Part shown: positions 15,695-24,872 of the stretch, piece by piece
Layout: every line of letters starts with the position of its first letter
How positions within the stretch are numbered: the stretch's first letter is position 1
Assembly (NCBI GenBank): GCA_910589275.1
Contig: CAJUTH010000029.1
Span: 380-48,035 of the forward strand
From: an uncultured Dorea sp.
GTDB lineage: Bacteria > Bacillota > Clostridia > Lachnospirales > Lachnospiraceae
Reading direction: 5' to 3'
DNA: 47,656 bases
Translations under genes and position numbers: made by a program
The notes under the pieces: generated by a model
Seen by the model: only the letters and a program-made list of their open reading frames with translations
The model's database searches: none
What the model was told of the DNA's origin: nothing

Positions 15695-17767
15695 CTATTT
15701 CGCCAGTTTCATCATAATCTCATTGCTTCTCTGCACAAAGGCTGTCATCTCCTCCGGTCCAAGCGGCTTATGCGCCAGCATTGCCAGATCATAGAGCTGC
15801 TTACAGAATAACCTCGCATTCTCCTTGTCCTTATGCTCTGCCACATACTGTACCAGCGGATGATTTGCATTCAGCACCAGCGTTCCCGCGCTTCCAAACA
15901 TCGACGGATCCATTGCGCCGCCCATGCTGTACATCTTCATCATCTCCTGCATCCTGCGGCTCTCCTCGGACAGGGTGATCATTGAGGCAACGTTCTCATC
16001 CTTGAACTTCTCCACCTTTACTTCCAGCTTGTCGTTGCCAAGCTCCTTGCGGAAAATCTCAGTCAGCTCCTCCGCTTTCTTCTGGAAAGCTTCCTTCTCT
16101 TCCTCGGCAACCTCTTCTTTTGCGGATTCATTCACATCCGCGTCAATGCGCTGGAACTTGATATTCTGATTCCTCTGCTCTAACTGGGTGATAAATGGAG
16201 AGTCGATATTATGAGTCAGGATCACCGCATCCTGTTCCTGGGCGCGGAACATATTAATATACTGGCTCTGCTGCTGCTCGTCGGTCACATAGTAGATCAC
16301 CGTCTTCTTTTCTTCCTCTGCGCCCTCCGCATTCTCGCCGTTCTCCGTATTCTCCGGCTCCGCCTTCGGATCCTTTAACTCTCCGCCGTTCTTCTCAACG
16401 CATTCCTTCAGGGTAAGGTACTTGTGGTCAAGATCTTTAAACAGCATATAATCCATCATCTTATCGCAGAACTTCTCGTCTTTCAGGCAGCCGAACTTAA
16501 TGAACGGACTGATATCATCCCAGTATTTCTCATAGTTCTCCTTGTCGGTCTTGCACATGCCGCTTAACTTGTCCGCTACTTTCTTGGAAATGTAGTCTGC
16601 GATCTTATTGACAAAACCGTCGTTCTGCAGCGCGCTTCTGGATACGTTCAGCGGCAGGTCCGGACAGTCGATCACGCCCTTAAGCACCATCAGAAATTCC
16701 GGAATCACCTCTTTGATGTTGTCCGCGATAAATACCTGATTGTTGTACAGCTTAATAGTTCCCTCAATGGTATCGTACTCCATGTTGATCTTCGGGAAAT
16801 ATAGGATCCCCTTCAGATTGAACGGATAATCCATATTCAGATGGATCCAGAACAAAGGCTCCTTGTAATCCATAAATACCTTGCGGTAAAATTCGATATA
16901 ATCCTCCTTGCTGCACTCGTTCGGATGCTTTGCCCAGAGAGGCGCGGTGTCATTTAGCGAAACCGGGCGTTTGTTGATCTTAACCTTATCCTTTGCGGGG
17001 GATACCTCCACCATCTCTTTCTCGCCGTTTTCGTTCTCCTGCTCCTCCATCTTTGCTTCCTCGTGGATGCGCTCCACGATAACGTCGTCCTCTCTTAAGT
17101 CCTCCTCGTCGATGGTCTCATACTCCTGCTCGGCATTCTCCTTCGCAAGATAGATCGGAACCGGCATAAAGGAGCAATATTTCTCAATCACTTCCCTTGC
17201 CTTATATTCATTGGCAAACTGTAAGCTGTCCTCATTCAGGCACAGGGTAATCTCCGTACCCACGCCCTGCTTGCTGCCCTCGGACATCTCATACTCCGTG
17301 CCGCCGTCACTTACCCAGTGTACCGCCTCTGCGCCTTCCTTATAAGACAGCGTGTCGATGTGCACTTCGTCCGCAACCATAAAAGCAGAATAAAAGCCAA
17401 GTCCAAAATGGCCGATCATATCGTCCTCGGTGGTCTTGTCCTTATATTTCTCCAGAAATTCTGTAGCGCCGGAAAATGCAATCTGGGTAATGTATTCTTC
17501 TACCTCGTCCGCCGTCATTCCAAGGCCGTTGTCGATAAATTTCAGCGTCTTCTCTTCTGGATTCACCAGAATCTGAATCTGGGGCTTATAGTCCTCCGGG
17601 AGCTCGTACTCTCCCATCATATCCAGCTTCTTGATCTTCGTGATCGCGTCACATCCGTTAGAAACCATCTCACGGAAGAAAATATCGTGGTCGGAATATA
17701 CCCACTTTTTAATAATCGGAAATATGTTCTCGCTGCTGATTGATAAAGAACCTTTCTTTGCTGCCAT
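15695..17767 (-). CDS. htpG: Molecular chaperone HtpG (Hsp90)
   Basis: A 690-aa cytosolic ATP-dependent chaperone, longer than E. coli HtpG (624). The N-terminal GHKL ATPase has ENIFPIIKKWVYSDHDIF, an N-box REMVSNGCDAI (SNG where SNA is usual), FIDNGLGMT and GHFGLGFYSAFMV. The middle domain carries SRSALQND (the conserved arginine loop). The C-terminal dimerisation domain follows an acidic linker rich in Glu near 475-500. I use the ATG at 17767, with AGGAGT 8 bp upstream; an in-frame GTG three codons earlier overlaps that site. A perfect CIRCE lies just upstream of its promoter, so HrcA control is expected. Confidence 0.95.
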   Translation of the reverse strand: MAAKKGSLSISSENIFPIIKKWVYSDHDIFFREMVSNGCDAITKIKKLDMMGEYELPEDYKPQIQILVNPEEKTLKFIDNGLGMTADEVEEYITQIAFSGATEFLEKYKDKTTEDDMIGHFGLGFYSAFMVADEVHIDTLSYKEGAEAVHWVSDGGTEYEMSEGSKQGVGTEITLCLNEDSLQFANEYKAREVIEKYCSFMPVPIYLAKENAEQEYETIDEEDLREDDVIVERIHEEAKMEEQENENGEKEMVEVSPAKDKVKINKRPVSLNDTAPLWAKHPNECSKEDYIEFYRKVFMDYKEPLFWIHLNMDYPFNLKGILYFPKINMEYDTIEGTIKLYNNQVFIADNIKEVIPEFLMVLKGVIDCPDLPLNVSRSALQNDGFVNKIADYISKKVADKLSGMCKTDKENYEKYWDDISPFIKFGCLKDEKFCDKMMDYMLFKDLDHKYLTLKECVEKNGGELKDPKAEPENTENGENAEGAEEEKKTVIYYVTDEQQQSQYINMFRAQEQDAVILTHNIDSPFITQLEQRNQNIKFQRIDADVNESAKEEVAEEEKEAFQKKAEELTEIFRKELGNDKLEVKVEKFKDENVASMITLSEESRRMQEMMKMYSMGGAMDPSMFGSAGTLVLNANHPLVQYVAEHKDKENARLFCKQLYDLAMLAHKPLGPEEMTAFVQRSNEIMMKLAK

Positions 17768-17851
17768 ATATATCACTCCTGTTTTTCATATTTTGCGCGG
17801 TTTCTGCCGTCCGCCCGCCATGGCGGACAGCCTCCGCTTTTTCGTATAACT

Positions 17852-17880
17852 ATGATAATACGCAAGTATTTAAAAGTCAA
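17852..17880 (-). promoter_or_regulatory. htpG promoter
   Basis: On the minus strand TTGACT (17880-17875), a 17-bp spacer and TATCAT (17857-17852). The leader of roughly 80 nt contains a GC palindrome, GTCCGCC...GGCGGAC (about 17809-17828). Confidence 0.7.
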
Positions 17881-17887
17881 TAGAAAA

Positions 17888-17914
17888 TTAGCACTCTTCA
17901 ACTAAGAGTGCTAA
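17888..17914 (-). promoter_or_regulatory. CIRCE operator (HrcA binding site)
   Basis: TTAGCACTC-N9-GAGTGCTAA is a perfect match to the CIRCE inverted repeat. It ends 7 bp upstream of the htpG -35 box. Confidence 0.95.
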
Positions 17915-17961
17915 CAATTTTCTTAAAATCATAAAATTTTTATAAATTACTCGTATTACTC

Positions 17962-18189
17962 GTTACAGCTCACAGGGCATCTGCCCCTTGCAGAGAACCG
18001 AGGCATAGGAGGCAGGGCATTTTAGAGACGTCTTTAATGGAAGTGAAACCAGTGCTTACGTAGTCTTAGGAGCGAAGGCATTCCTGCGCTTCTTAGACTA
18101 CGTTGCTATTGGGTTCACTGGAATGTTGTCTCGCCCTGCCTCCTATGCCTCGGTTCTCTGCAAGGGGCAGACGCCCTGTAAGCTGTAAC
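17962..18189. repeat. 228-bp near-palindromic element (MITE-like or structured RNA)
   Basis: The outer arms, 57 nt each, match with only two differences. They begin GTTACAGCT, end AGCTGTAAC, and contain ACAGGGC, CTGCCCCTTGCAGAGAACC and GGCATAGGAGGCAGGGC. An inner arm pair (ACGTAGTCTTAGGAGCG and its near complement) closes a second hairpin at about 18058-18104. ATTACTC occurs directly left (17955-17961) and 1 bp right (18191-18197) of the element, as a target duplication would look. It lies between the permease stop codon and the htpG regulatory region and encodes no protein. Confidence 0.85.
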
Positions 18190-18191
18190 AA

Positions 18192-21100
18192 TTACTCCAC
18201 GCTTTTCAGCGATTCCACCATGTTGATCTTCTTCAGCTTAAAATACATGATCCCATTGATCAGCAGAGAGAACCCCACCGTAAACAGCAGGCTGTAAATA
18301 AAGCTCAGCAGATAAATGCTCCGTCCAAACATCGCGGCGTCCACTTCAACGGTCTGAATAATAAACAAATGGAGAACCTTGCCAAGGGCGACTCCCACCA
18401 CAGCTCCGATGAAGGTTAGCAGAATATTCTCCCGGAATACATACACAGCCACCTCCGGGTCATAGAAGCCAAGCACCTTCAAGGTGGCAAGTTCTCTCTG
18501 CCGTTCGGTAATGTTAATGGTATTCAGGTTATACAACACCACGAAAGCCAGCATCCCGGCCGATATGATCAGCACGATGATTACCAGATTCAGGCTGGAC
18601 AGCATATTATTTAGCTGCTCCATGATATCATGGGTATAGCCCACGCTTAAGACCTCGTCCCGGTCAACGATTCTTTCTCCGGCCGCTTCGATCTGCGGTA
18701 AGGAATAGGTTTCATCCGCCAGAAACAAAATGCAGTTATACTCCGGCTTTTCGCCAAAGACCGTCTCGTAATATGCCGACGTCATATAGAGATAATGACC
18801 CATATAATTTTCGCAGATATGGGAAATCAGCACCTCTCTGTCTTCATCCTCTTCGTTTTTGACCACAATGGTATCCCCCGTCCGGGCATTCAGAAGCTTC
18901 GCCGTCTTTTCGCTGATGATGGCTCCCTCATCATCCAGCTCGTAGGACTCGCCGCTTTTGCGGTCGTGGAAATCCACATAGGCTCCCACATCATCCAGAT
19001 CCCCCAGCACAGTAATATACGTCTGCCTTTCCTTCTTTCCTTTCGCAAGCATAATATATTTCATATAAGCATCCATATGGCGCTCCAGATCCCGGTTGCC
19101 CGCAAGGAAACTGTCAAGCTCCTTTCTGTCGTCCTCTGTCAGATCCTCCTGAAGAAGAATCTGCCCGTCATAGAACTGGATCTTCTCATACTGGGTATCC
19201 GCGATCTCATATACCGAATCTTTGATACCGTAACCAACGATCATCAGCGCCATACAGCCGCCAATCCCAAAGATCGTCATAAAGAACCGTTTCTTGTACC
19301 GCATCAGGTTCCTCACGGAAGATTTCCATGAAAAATTCAGACGTTTCCAGATAAACGGAACCCGCTCCAGCAGCACTCTCTTCCCGGCTTTCGGCGCCGG
19401 AGGACGCATCAGCACCGCCGCCTGAGAGCCTAACTCCCGGTAACAGGAGAACAACGTCGCCGCCATGGTGCAGGCAACTGCCGCCGCCGAGGCAGCCACG
19501 CCGTAGCTGGCCACATAGGGAACCAGTATTTCCGACATATGGTGATACATGATCCCATAGGCGTAAATGATAATATAAGGCAGGATCTTCTCTCCCACCA
19601 GCACACCCAGAATGCTTCCGGCAATGGTAGCGATCAGGGCATAGCCAAGATATTTGGACGCAATCGCCCCTTTGCTGTAGCCAAGCGCCTTCATGGTACC
19701 GATCTGCACCCGCTGTTCCTCCACCATCCGGGTCATGCTGGTCAAGCTGATCAGCGCCGCGACTAGGAAGAACAGAACCGGGAATACCTGTCCGATGGCC
19801 CGCATCCGGTCTGCATTTTCCCCATAGCCGGTATACTCAGGCAAGGTGCTTCTGTCATAGATATACCAAGTTGCCGTCGGGATGTCCTCAATCTCAGCTT
19901 CTGCATCCGCGATCTTCTGGGCGCCCTCGGCAAGCTCTTCGGCCGCCTTCGTCCTGCCCTCCTCCAGTTCTTCCTTTGCGTCTGCAATCTTCGCCTCGTT
20001 CTCTATAACCTCTGACTCGCCGCTCCTTAACTTCGCCTCTTGGTTAGAAAGCTCCGCCCATCCGGCATTGATCTGTCTCTGCCCGGCCACGAGCTGTTCC
20101 GGCACCGCCGAAAGCTGTTCCTCCCCGGCAGCAAGCTCCGCCTTTGCTTTTTCCAATTCCTCTTCAGCCGCCGCAAGCCCATTCTTTCCTTCTTCCACCA
20201 AAGCGGCAGTCTCATCGTACTGGACTTTTAAGCCCGCAATCTGCGCCGGGAGCAGTTCCCACTGGGCTTCCAGATTCTGTCCGGTGATCTGCTCCCGAAT
20301 CTGTTTTGCCTGCTCCAGAAGCATGGCGTACTGCCCGCCCACCGCCGTTAACGGATTCTTATACTCCGATTCCGGATACGCATTTTCTATCTCCCGCATC
20401 TGCCCTTCGCAGGCATCGCGCATCGCAAAAACAGCTTTGATCTGCTCATAGCCTTCCTGCGCCTGCCGGATTCCCGCTTCAAGCTGTACAAGACCCTCTT
20501 CTCCCGTCTTGATCTGCAGCTCTGCTTCCGGCTTTTTTTCCTCAAACGCCTGCCTGCCCGATTCATATTCCGCCTTCCCTTCATTTAACTTTGCAAGGCC
20601 GGCCTCATACTCTGCTTTTGCATTCTCAAGCTCCGTCTGTTTTGACGCAAGGGTAGCTTTGGCACTGGATATCTGGCTCCATCCGTCCCGGAGCTGCTCT
20701 CTGGCGTCGGCAAGCTGGTTTTCCGCATCACTGATCTCGACCGCAGCATCGAAAAGCTCCTTATTCGCCTTCTCCCGTCCTTCTTCTAGATCCATTCTGG
20801 CCTTATCAAGCTCCTTTGTGGCCTCATCCACCAGTTCGCGCCTCCGCAGGACTCCCCGCTCACCGGAAAGCTCCTTCACCTGCTCCATCGCCTCATCGAT
20901 CAGGTCTTCATACTCCTGCGTATATGCCGTCAGCTCCCTCGCCCCTTCCACCAGCATATAGCACTCCGTATAAACCTCCAGCTCAAAGGCATCCTCCGGC
21001 ACCACCAGAAATCCCTCCAGACTTCCGGTTCCAATGGTCGTGCCGCCCCGGTTAAAGGATATGTAGCAGGGCGTACTTCCGGTTCCCACCACCGTAAGCT

Positions 21101-21581
21101 CTTCTTCCTTCAGCGTATCCTTTACCGGCGTATCACCGCCCGGTTTCAGGAGGATTTTGTCCCCCACCTGATAATTCGTCTCATCGTCCGCAAGGCACTC
21201 CCCTGATTTTATCGGAAGCCTGCCCTCGGTAACCGCGATATCGTTCATCCCTTCCGACAGGGACATCACATGCAGGGCAAACTGGGTGTCTTCCGTCTCC
21301 GTCAGAAAATCCGCGCTGTATACCCCTTCCGCCTTTTCAATCAACTCCAGCTCTTCAAAAGCTCTGACGTCGTCTTCTGTAATTCCCAAGGTACTGACCG
21401 CCTTAACGTCCATCAGATTCGCTTCGTCAAAATACGAATCCCCGGTTATTCTCATATCCGGCTCAGACACTCGGATTCCTGAGAAAAACGCCACACCTAA
21501 CGCCACGATAAACAGAATCGAGAAAAACCTTCCGGAACTTTTTTTAATTTCTCTGAAAAAATCCTTGCGCGTTGCTCTCAT
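18192..21581 (-). CDS. Large FtsX-type ABC transporter permease with coiled-coil domain
   Basis: A protein of 1129 aa with two FtsX/MacB-type permease halves. The N-terminal membrane helix (FFSILFIVALGVAFFSGI) is followed by an extracytoplasmic part. A long Ala/Glu-rich coiled coil covers roughly residues 240-570, with repeats such as ELEKAKAELAAGEEQL. Three helices follow (VFPVLFFLVAALISLTSMTR onward), then a second half with one helix (FFMTIFGIGGCMALMIVG), a soluble domain and three C-terminal helices. The ATG at 21581 has AGGAGCGG upstream and overlaps the ATPase gene's end by 14 bp relative to a GTG start at 21602, which I reject. It probably acts with the adjacent ATPase as a mechanotransmission or lipid/lipoprotein-handling complex rather than a simple importer; this is inference from the MacB/FtsX fold. 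Confidence 0.88.
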   Translation of the reverse strand: MRATRKDFFREIKKSSGRFFSILFIVALGVAFFSGIRVSEPDMRITGDSYFDEANLMDVKAVSTLGITEDDVRAFEELELIEKAEGVYSADFLTETEDTQFALHVMSLSEGMNDIAVTEGRLPIKSGECLADDETNYQVGDKILLKPGGDTPVKDTLKEEELTVVGTGSTPCYISFNRGGTTIGTGSLEGFLVVPEDAFELEVYTECYMLVEGARELTAYTQEYEDLIDEAMEQVKELSGERGVLRRRELVDEATKELDKARMDLEEGREKANKELFDAAVEISDAENQLADAREQLRDGWSQISSAKATLASKQTELENAKAEYEAGLAKLNEGKAEYESGRQAFEEKKPEAELQIKTGEEGLVQLEAGIRQAQEGYEQIKAVFAMRDACEGQMREIENAYPESEYKNPLTAVGGQYAMLLEQAKQIREQITGQNLEAQWELLPAQIAGLKVQYDETAALVEEGKNGLAAAEEELEKAKAELAAGEEQLSAVPEQLVAGQRQINAGWAELSNQEAKLRSGESEVIENEAKIADAKEELEEGRTKAAEELAEGAQKIADAEAEIEDIPTATWYIYDRSTLPEYTGYGENADRMRAIGQVFPVLFFLVAALISLTSMTRMVEEQRVQIGTMKALGYSKGAIASKYLGYALIATIAGSILGVLVGEKILPYIIIYAYGIMYHHMSEILVPYVASYGVAASAAAVACTMAATLFSCYRELGSQAAVLMRPPAPKAGKRVLLERVPFIWKRLNFSWKSSVRNLMRYKKRFFMTIFGIGGCMALMIVGYGIKDSVYEIADTQYEKIQFYDGQILLQEDLTEDDRKELDSFLAGNRDLERHMDAYMKYIMLAKGKKERQTYITVLGDLDDVGAYVDFHDRKSGESYELDDEGAIISEKTAKLLNARTGDTIVVKNEEDEDREVLISHICENYMGHYLYMTSAYYETVFGEKPEYNCILFLADETYSLPQIEAAGERIVDRDEVLSVGYTHDIMEQLNNMLSSLNLVIIVLIISAGMLAFVVLYNLNTINITERQRELATLKVLGFYDPEVAVYVFRENILLTFIGAVVGVALGKVLHLFIIQTVEVDAAMFGRSIYLLSFIYSLLFTVGFSLLINGIMYFKLKKINMVESLKSVE

Positions 21582-21595
21582 ACGTTCCGCCGCTC

Positions 21596-22300
21596 CTACC
21601 ACTCTATCGTCTCTACCGGTACTGGTTTCTCATTGACAGTTATCTTCGATACCCTGCCGTTTTTAATCTGAATCACCCGGTCTGCCATCGGCGCGATGGC
21701 TAGATTGTGGGTGATCAAAATCACCGTCATCCCTTTATTCCTGCAAGTATCCTGCAAGAGCTTCAGGATCGCCTTGCCTGTATTGTAATCCAGCGCTCCC
21801 GTGGGCTCGTCGCACAACAAAAGCTTCGGATTCTTGGCAAGGGCCCTCGCAATCGACACCCTCTGCTGCTCCCCGCCTGAGAGCTGGGCCGGGAAATTCG
21901 CCAGACGACCGCCCAAGCCCACTTCCTCCAATACTTCCTCCGCATCCCTAGGATTCTTACAAATCTGAAGCGCCAGCTCCACATTCTCCAGAGCAGTCAG
22001 ATTCGGAATCAGGTTATAGAACTGGAACACAAAGCCGATATCATCCCTCCGGTATGCCGTAAGCTGCCTGGCCGAATAATCCGCAATATCCTCTCCGTCC
22101 ACTTCCACGATCCCGTCCGTCGCCGTGTCCATGCCGCCGAGAATATTTAAAACAGTTGTCTTGCCCGCACCGCTTGGTCCCACAACCACCGCAAATTCAC
22201 CCTTTTTAATTTCAAAATTGATGCCTGCCGCCGCCGCAATTTCCACTTCCCCCATGCGGTAAATCTTGGTAACATCCTCTAATTTTACGAAATTATCCAT
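21596..22300 (-). CDS. ABC transporter ATPase, MacB/LolD-like
   Basis: A 234-aa ATPase with Walker A GPSGAGKTT, Q-loop FQFYNLIPNLTALENVEL (typical of the MacB/LolD/FtsE group), signature LSGGEQQRVSIARAL, Walker B LLLCDEPTGALD and switch His in LITHNL. It is the partner of the large permease, whose gene follows 14 bp downstream. The ribosome binding site GGAGG lies upstream of the ATG at 22300. No dedicated regulator is visible; the SorC-type gene upstream belongs to a sugar locus. Confidence 0.92.
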   Translation of the reverse strand: MDNFVKLEDVTKIYRMGEVEIAAAAGINFEIKKGEFAVVVGPSGAGKTTVLNILGGMDTATDGIVEVDGEDIADYSARQLTAYRRDDIGFVFQFYNLIPNLTALENVELALQICKNPRDAEEVLEEVGLGGRLANFPAQLSGGEQQRVSIARALAKNPKLLLCDEPTGALDYNTGKAILKLLQDTCRNKGMTVILITHNLAIAPMADRVIQIKNGRVSKITVNEKPVPVETIEW

Positions 22301-22341
22301 ACGCTCCTCCGCCCAGTCAGAATTTTATTCCACAGATGTTT

Positions 22342-23286
22342 TTACTGTTTAATCAAATACTCCGCGATCACCTGATCTACAATCAAGATGTCTATATAAC
22401 CTCCGTTCAGCGCTGCTTTCACAGATTCCTTCTTTTCTTCGCTTTCAACCACGCAAATCTTATTAGGAATGCGCTTTAACTGCTGCCCTGTAATCCCTAT
22501 ACAGCGGTCTGTAATGCTTTTGCAGCACTCCCCGCTCTCTTTATTTAGAAATACGGTCGATACCAGATCACAGACCGCCCCTTCCCGCTCAAGCTGCGCC
22601 AGATCCTCGTCAATGAAATACCCTGATTTACTGATACTGCTGTTAATAACCAGCGGATTTCCAAGACTGAATACAGCGTATTCTGCATTTGCCGTAGTTT
22701 CCACAACCCGGCGGATCAGGTCGTTCCGCATTAATATCTGCTTTTCCTCCCCGTTCTCCACCAGTGCGGGAGCGATCAGAGACAACGCTCTCCCTCCTGT
22801 TTTTTTCGCGAAATTCGACGCGATCGTTGTCGCATGCATATCCAGTTCTCTCTGTCCTTGACCTCCGATGATAGGACAAAATGTCAGATCATACGCCTCC
22901 ATCTGATGAATGTAATCCGGAACCAGCTTCATGGTCGTTCCCCATCCAACGGCAATCGTCGACCTCTTCTTTGTATAATTCTCCAAATAAAATGCCGCCG
23001 CCGAGGCTACCTGCTCCTTTGCCGGGACTCCGACGGATGTATCAATCACTACGGCGTCCTTCAAACGGTATTTAACCTGAAGCTCCTTTTCCATCCCCGG
23101 ATATGTACCGGAATAATCAATGGTTATACGGACAATCCCCTCCTCCTTTGCCTGCTGCAAAAGTCTCGACACCTTCATCCTCGACACATTGAGCTGCTGT
23201 GCGATCTGTTGTTGCGTCAGATTATCCTTATAATATAATTTACTGGCCAATACCATTGTTCTCCGCTTCATATCCATGGACTTCAT
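22342..23286 (-). CDS. SorC/DeoR-type sugar-responsive transcriptional regulator
   Basis: A 314-aa SorC-family regulator. The N-terminal helix-turn-helix (about 24-50, LTQQQIAQQLNVSRMKVSRL) precedes a sugar-binding domain with the family landmarks VAVGWGTTM, FCPIIGGQG and the C-terminal AALNGGYIDILIVD. Members bind phosphorylated sugars; B. subtilis DeoR of this type senses deoxyribose-5-phosphate. That fits with a deoC gene in the neighbouring PTS operon, so I infer it controls that operon. It lies 67 bp after the AraM-like gene with a hairpin repeat between. The start could be the ATG at 23286 or at 23277; both have a close GGCGGGG. Confidence 0.88.
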   Translation of the reverse strand: MKSMDMKRRTMVLASKLYYKDNLTQQQIAQQLNVSRMKVSRLLQQAKEEGIVRITIDYSGTYPGMEKELQVKYRLKDAVVIDTSVGVPAKEQVASAAAFYLENYTKKRSTIAVGWGTTMKLVPDYIHQMEAYDLTFCPIIGGQGQRELDMHATTIASNFAKKTGGRALSLIAPALVENGEEKQILMRNDLIRRVVETTANAEYAVFSLGNPLVINSSISKSGYFIDEDLAQLEREGAVCDLVSTVFLNKESGECCKSITDRCIGITGQQLKRIPNKICVVESEEKKESVKAALNGGYIDILIVDQVIAEYLIKQ

Positions 23287-23315
23287 TACCCCGCCGAACT
23301 ACAAATTCTGTACCT

Positions 23316-23342
23316 GTTACCATTCACTCTGTTTACAGTAAC
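23316..23342. repeat. 27-nt dispersed hairpin repeat, copy B
   Basis: On the minus strand GTTACTGT, an 11-nt loop and ATGGTAAC. It is the same family as 5513-5541 and 30232-30258; this copy has mismatches in its second arm. Confidence 0.65.
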
Positions 23343-23353
23343 CAATCCTTCTT

Positions 23354-24643
23354 TTATTGTATAACCTTATCATAAAAATTGTAATATTTCAATATTCGCA
23401 GGAAGGTAAGCCTGTCCCGGATATACGGCGCTATCCTTGCTGTTTTTTCCTTCATCCAGACATCCAGACCGATATCCGGGAGGGCGCTTGTTCCACCGAC
23501 CACAGCCAGCATATCCCTAACCGTATCCTCTGTTGGAATCTCTTCAATAATTTTTATGATTTCCTCCGTCTTTTTCCTTAATTGTTCCGGCACAATGGTA
23601 TCCAGAAGGTTCGGCGTATTGGTTTTCTTGATACTCTCGCACAATTCCTTATTTTTAAAGTTCTCTTCAATTAAATCCGTCTCAATATCCACATGGTCTT
23701 TGATCTCAAAATTCCCCGACCGCAGCCACTCTGCTGCACTATGGTAAATACTGCTGACCAAGATCAGGCCGATTCCCACCTTTTCCCCATGGTATGCGTC
23801 CAGCTCTTCATTGATAACCGCCATCTCCCAAAAATGAGCCATGTGGTGCTCTGCGCCGGAAGCTGGTCTGGAATGCCCTGTCATCTGCATGGCAAGCCCC
23901 GACAGCAGAAGACCGTACATCAATTCCTCATAAGCTTCTATCTTTCCTGAAGCCAGCCCCTCCAATGATTTTTTCAGATTATCCAGCGCCTGATATTCCA
24001 TACGGCAGATTCTGTCGCAGATATATTCACCGTTCAGTATATTGGTGATTTTCCAGTCTGCCAACGCCGTGTATTTTCCCAGAAGGTCTCCGACCCCCGA
24101 AGCCGTCAGTCTCATAGGCGCGTTCGCGATCACCCGGCTGTCTGCAAGAACCAGTATCGGAGATACCGCGATCATGCTCTTCTTAAATCCGTACCACGAC
24201 ATAGCCGCAACCGTAGAAACATAACCGTCTACGCTTGCCGCAGTCGGTATCGAGATAAAGGGGATCCCACATTTGTGTGCCTGATATCTGGTCAGGTCGT
24301 GGAGCGTTCCTGAACCCACCGCAATCAGACAATCCACATCTTTCATACCCCTCCACGCCTCTTCTACTTTCGCCACCCCGGTCTCATCGGCATGGAGACC
24401 CTGTGAGGACAACTGGATACGGCGGAGTCCCTCTATCTTTCGCTCCACCTTTCTTCCTGCCGCCTCATAGGTATTCTCGTCGCAGATCATCACATATTTT
24501 TTAAAACCGGAATATCTCTCTCCCATTAAAATCTCCGGTATCTTTTCCAGCGCTCCTTCCTCCAGATAAATCTCTTCCACCGCCAGCTTATGCTCTCTTC
24601 CACACCCGCATTTTCCGATAAATTCCTCCATATGAATCTTCAT
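23354..24643 (-). CDS. AraM-like sn-glycerol-1-phosphate dehydrogenase family protein
   Basis: A protein of 429 aa from the iron-alcohol-dehydrogenase superfamily, AraM/EgsA branch, which reduces dihydroxyacetone phosphate to glycerol-1-phosphate in characterised members. The NAD-binding loop is AVGSGTLHDLTRYQAH, followed by PTAASVDGYVS. The metal ligands appear as ASGVGDLLGKY (Asp), ASGAEHHMAHFWE (His) and HGEKVGIG (His). I use the ATG at 24643 (AAGGGGATG upstream). It is separated from the PTS operon by a terminator and may have its own transcript with the SorC regulator. In this context it may act on another polyol phosphate; that is speculation. Confidence 0.82.
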   Translation of the reverse strand: MKIHMEEFIGKCGCGREHKLAVEEIYLEEGALEKIPEILMGERYSGFKKYVMICDENTYEAAGRKVERKIEGLRRIQLSSQGLHADETGVAKVEEAWRGMKDVDCLIAVGSGTLHDLTRYQAHKCGIPFISIPTAASVDGYVSTVAAMSWYGFKKSMIAVSPILVLADSRVIANAPMRLTASGVGDLLGKYTALADWKITNILNGEYICDRICRMEYQALDNLKKSLEGLASGKIEAYEELMYGLLLSGLAMQMTGHSRPASGAEHHMAHFWEMAVINEELDAYHGEKVGIGLILVSSIYHSAAEWLRSGNFEIKDHVDIETDLIEENFKNKELCESIKKTNTPNLLDTIVPEQLRKKTEEIIKIIEEIPTEDTVRDMLAVVGGTSALPDIGLDVWMKEKTARIAPYIRDRLTFLRILKYYNFYDKVIQ

Positions 24644-24770
24644 TATCCTACATCCCCTTTCTTCACTATACATCGGTTCTTTCACAGCAGAATATCGGCT
24701 CCAGATATTCCGCATGAAATTTGTCCATAAACAACTTTAATCCCGGCTTCTTCTAAAAAATAATATACTC

Positions 24771-24800
24771 AAAAAAGGCCTGTCAAAACAAGCCTTTTTT
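24771..24800. terminator. Bidirectional terminator after the PTS IIA gene
   Basis: AAAAAAGGC...GCCTTTTTT with a 12-nt loop has T runs on either strand. It lies between the IIA gene and the AraM-like gene. Confidence 0.85.
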
Positions 24801-24872
24801 GCTAATATCCACTCTTTTTCCTAACATATCCCTGTCATTTTCGTCTCAAAAATCCGTCCATGACAATCACGC

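Noticed and set aside
18058..18104. Inner stem of the large palindrome as a plain terminator
   Set aside because: No T tract follows on either strand, and the stem is nested in a larger repeat with matching ends.
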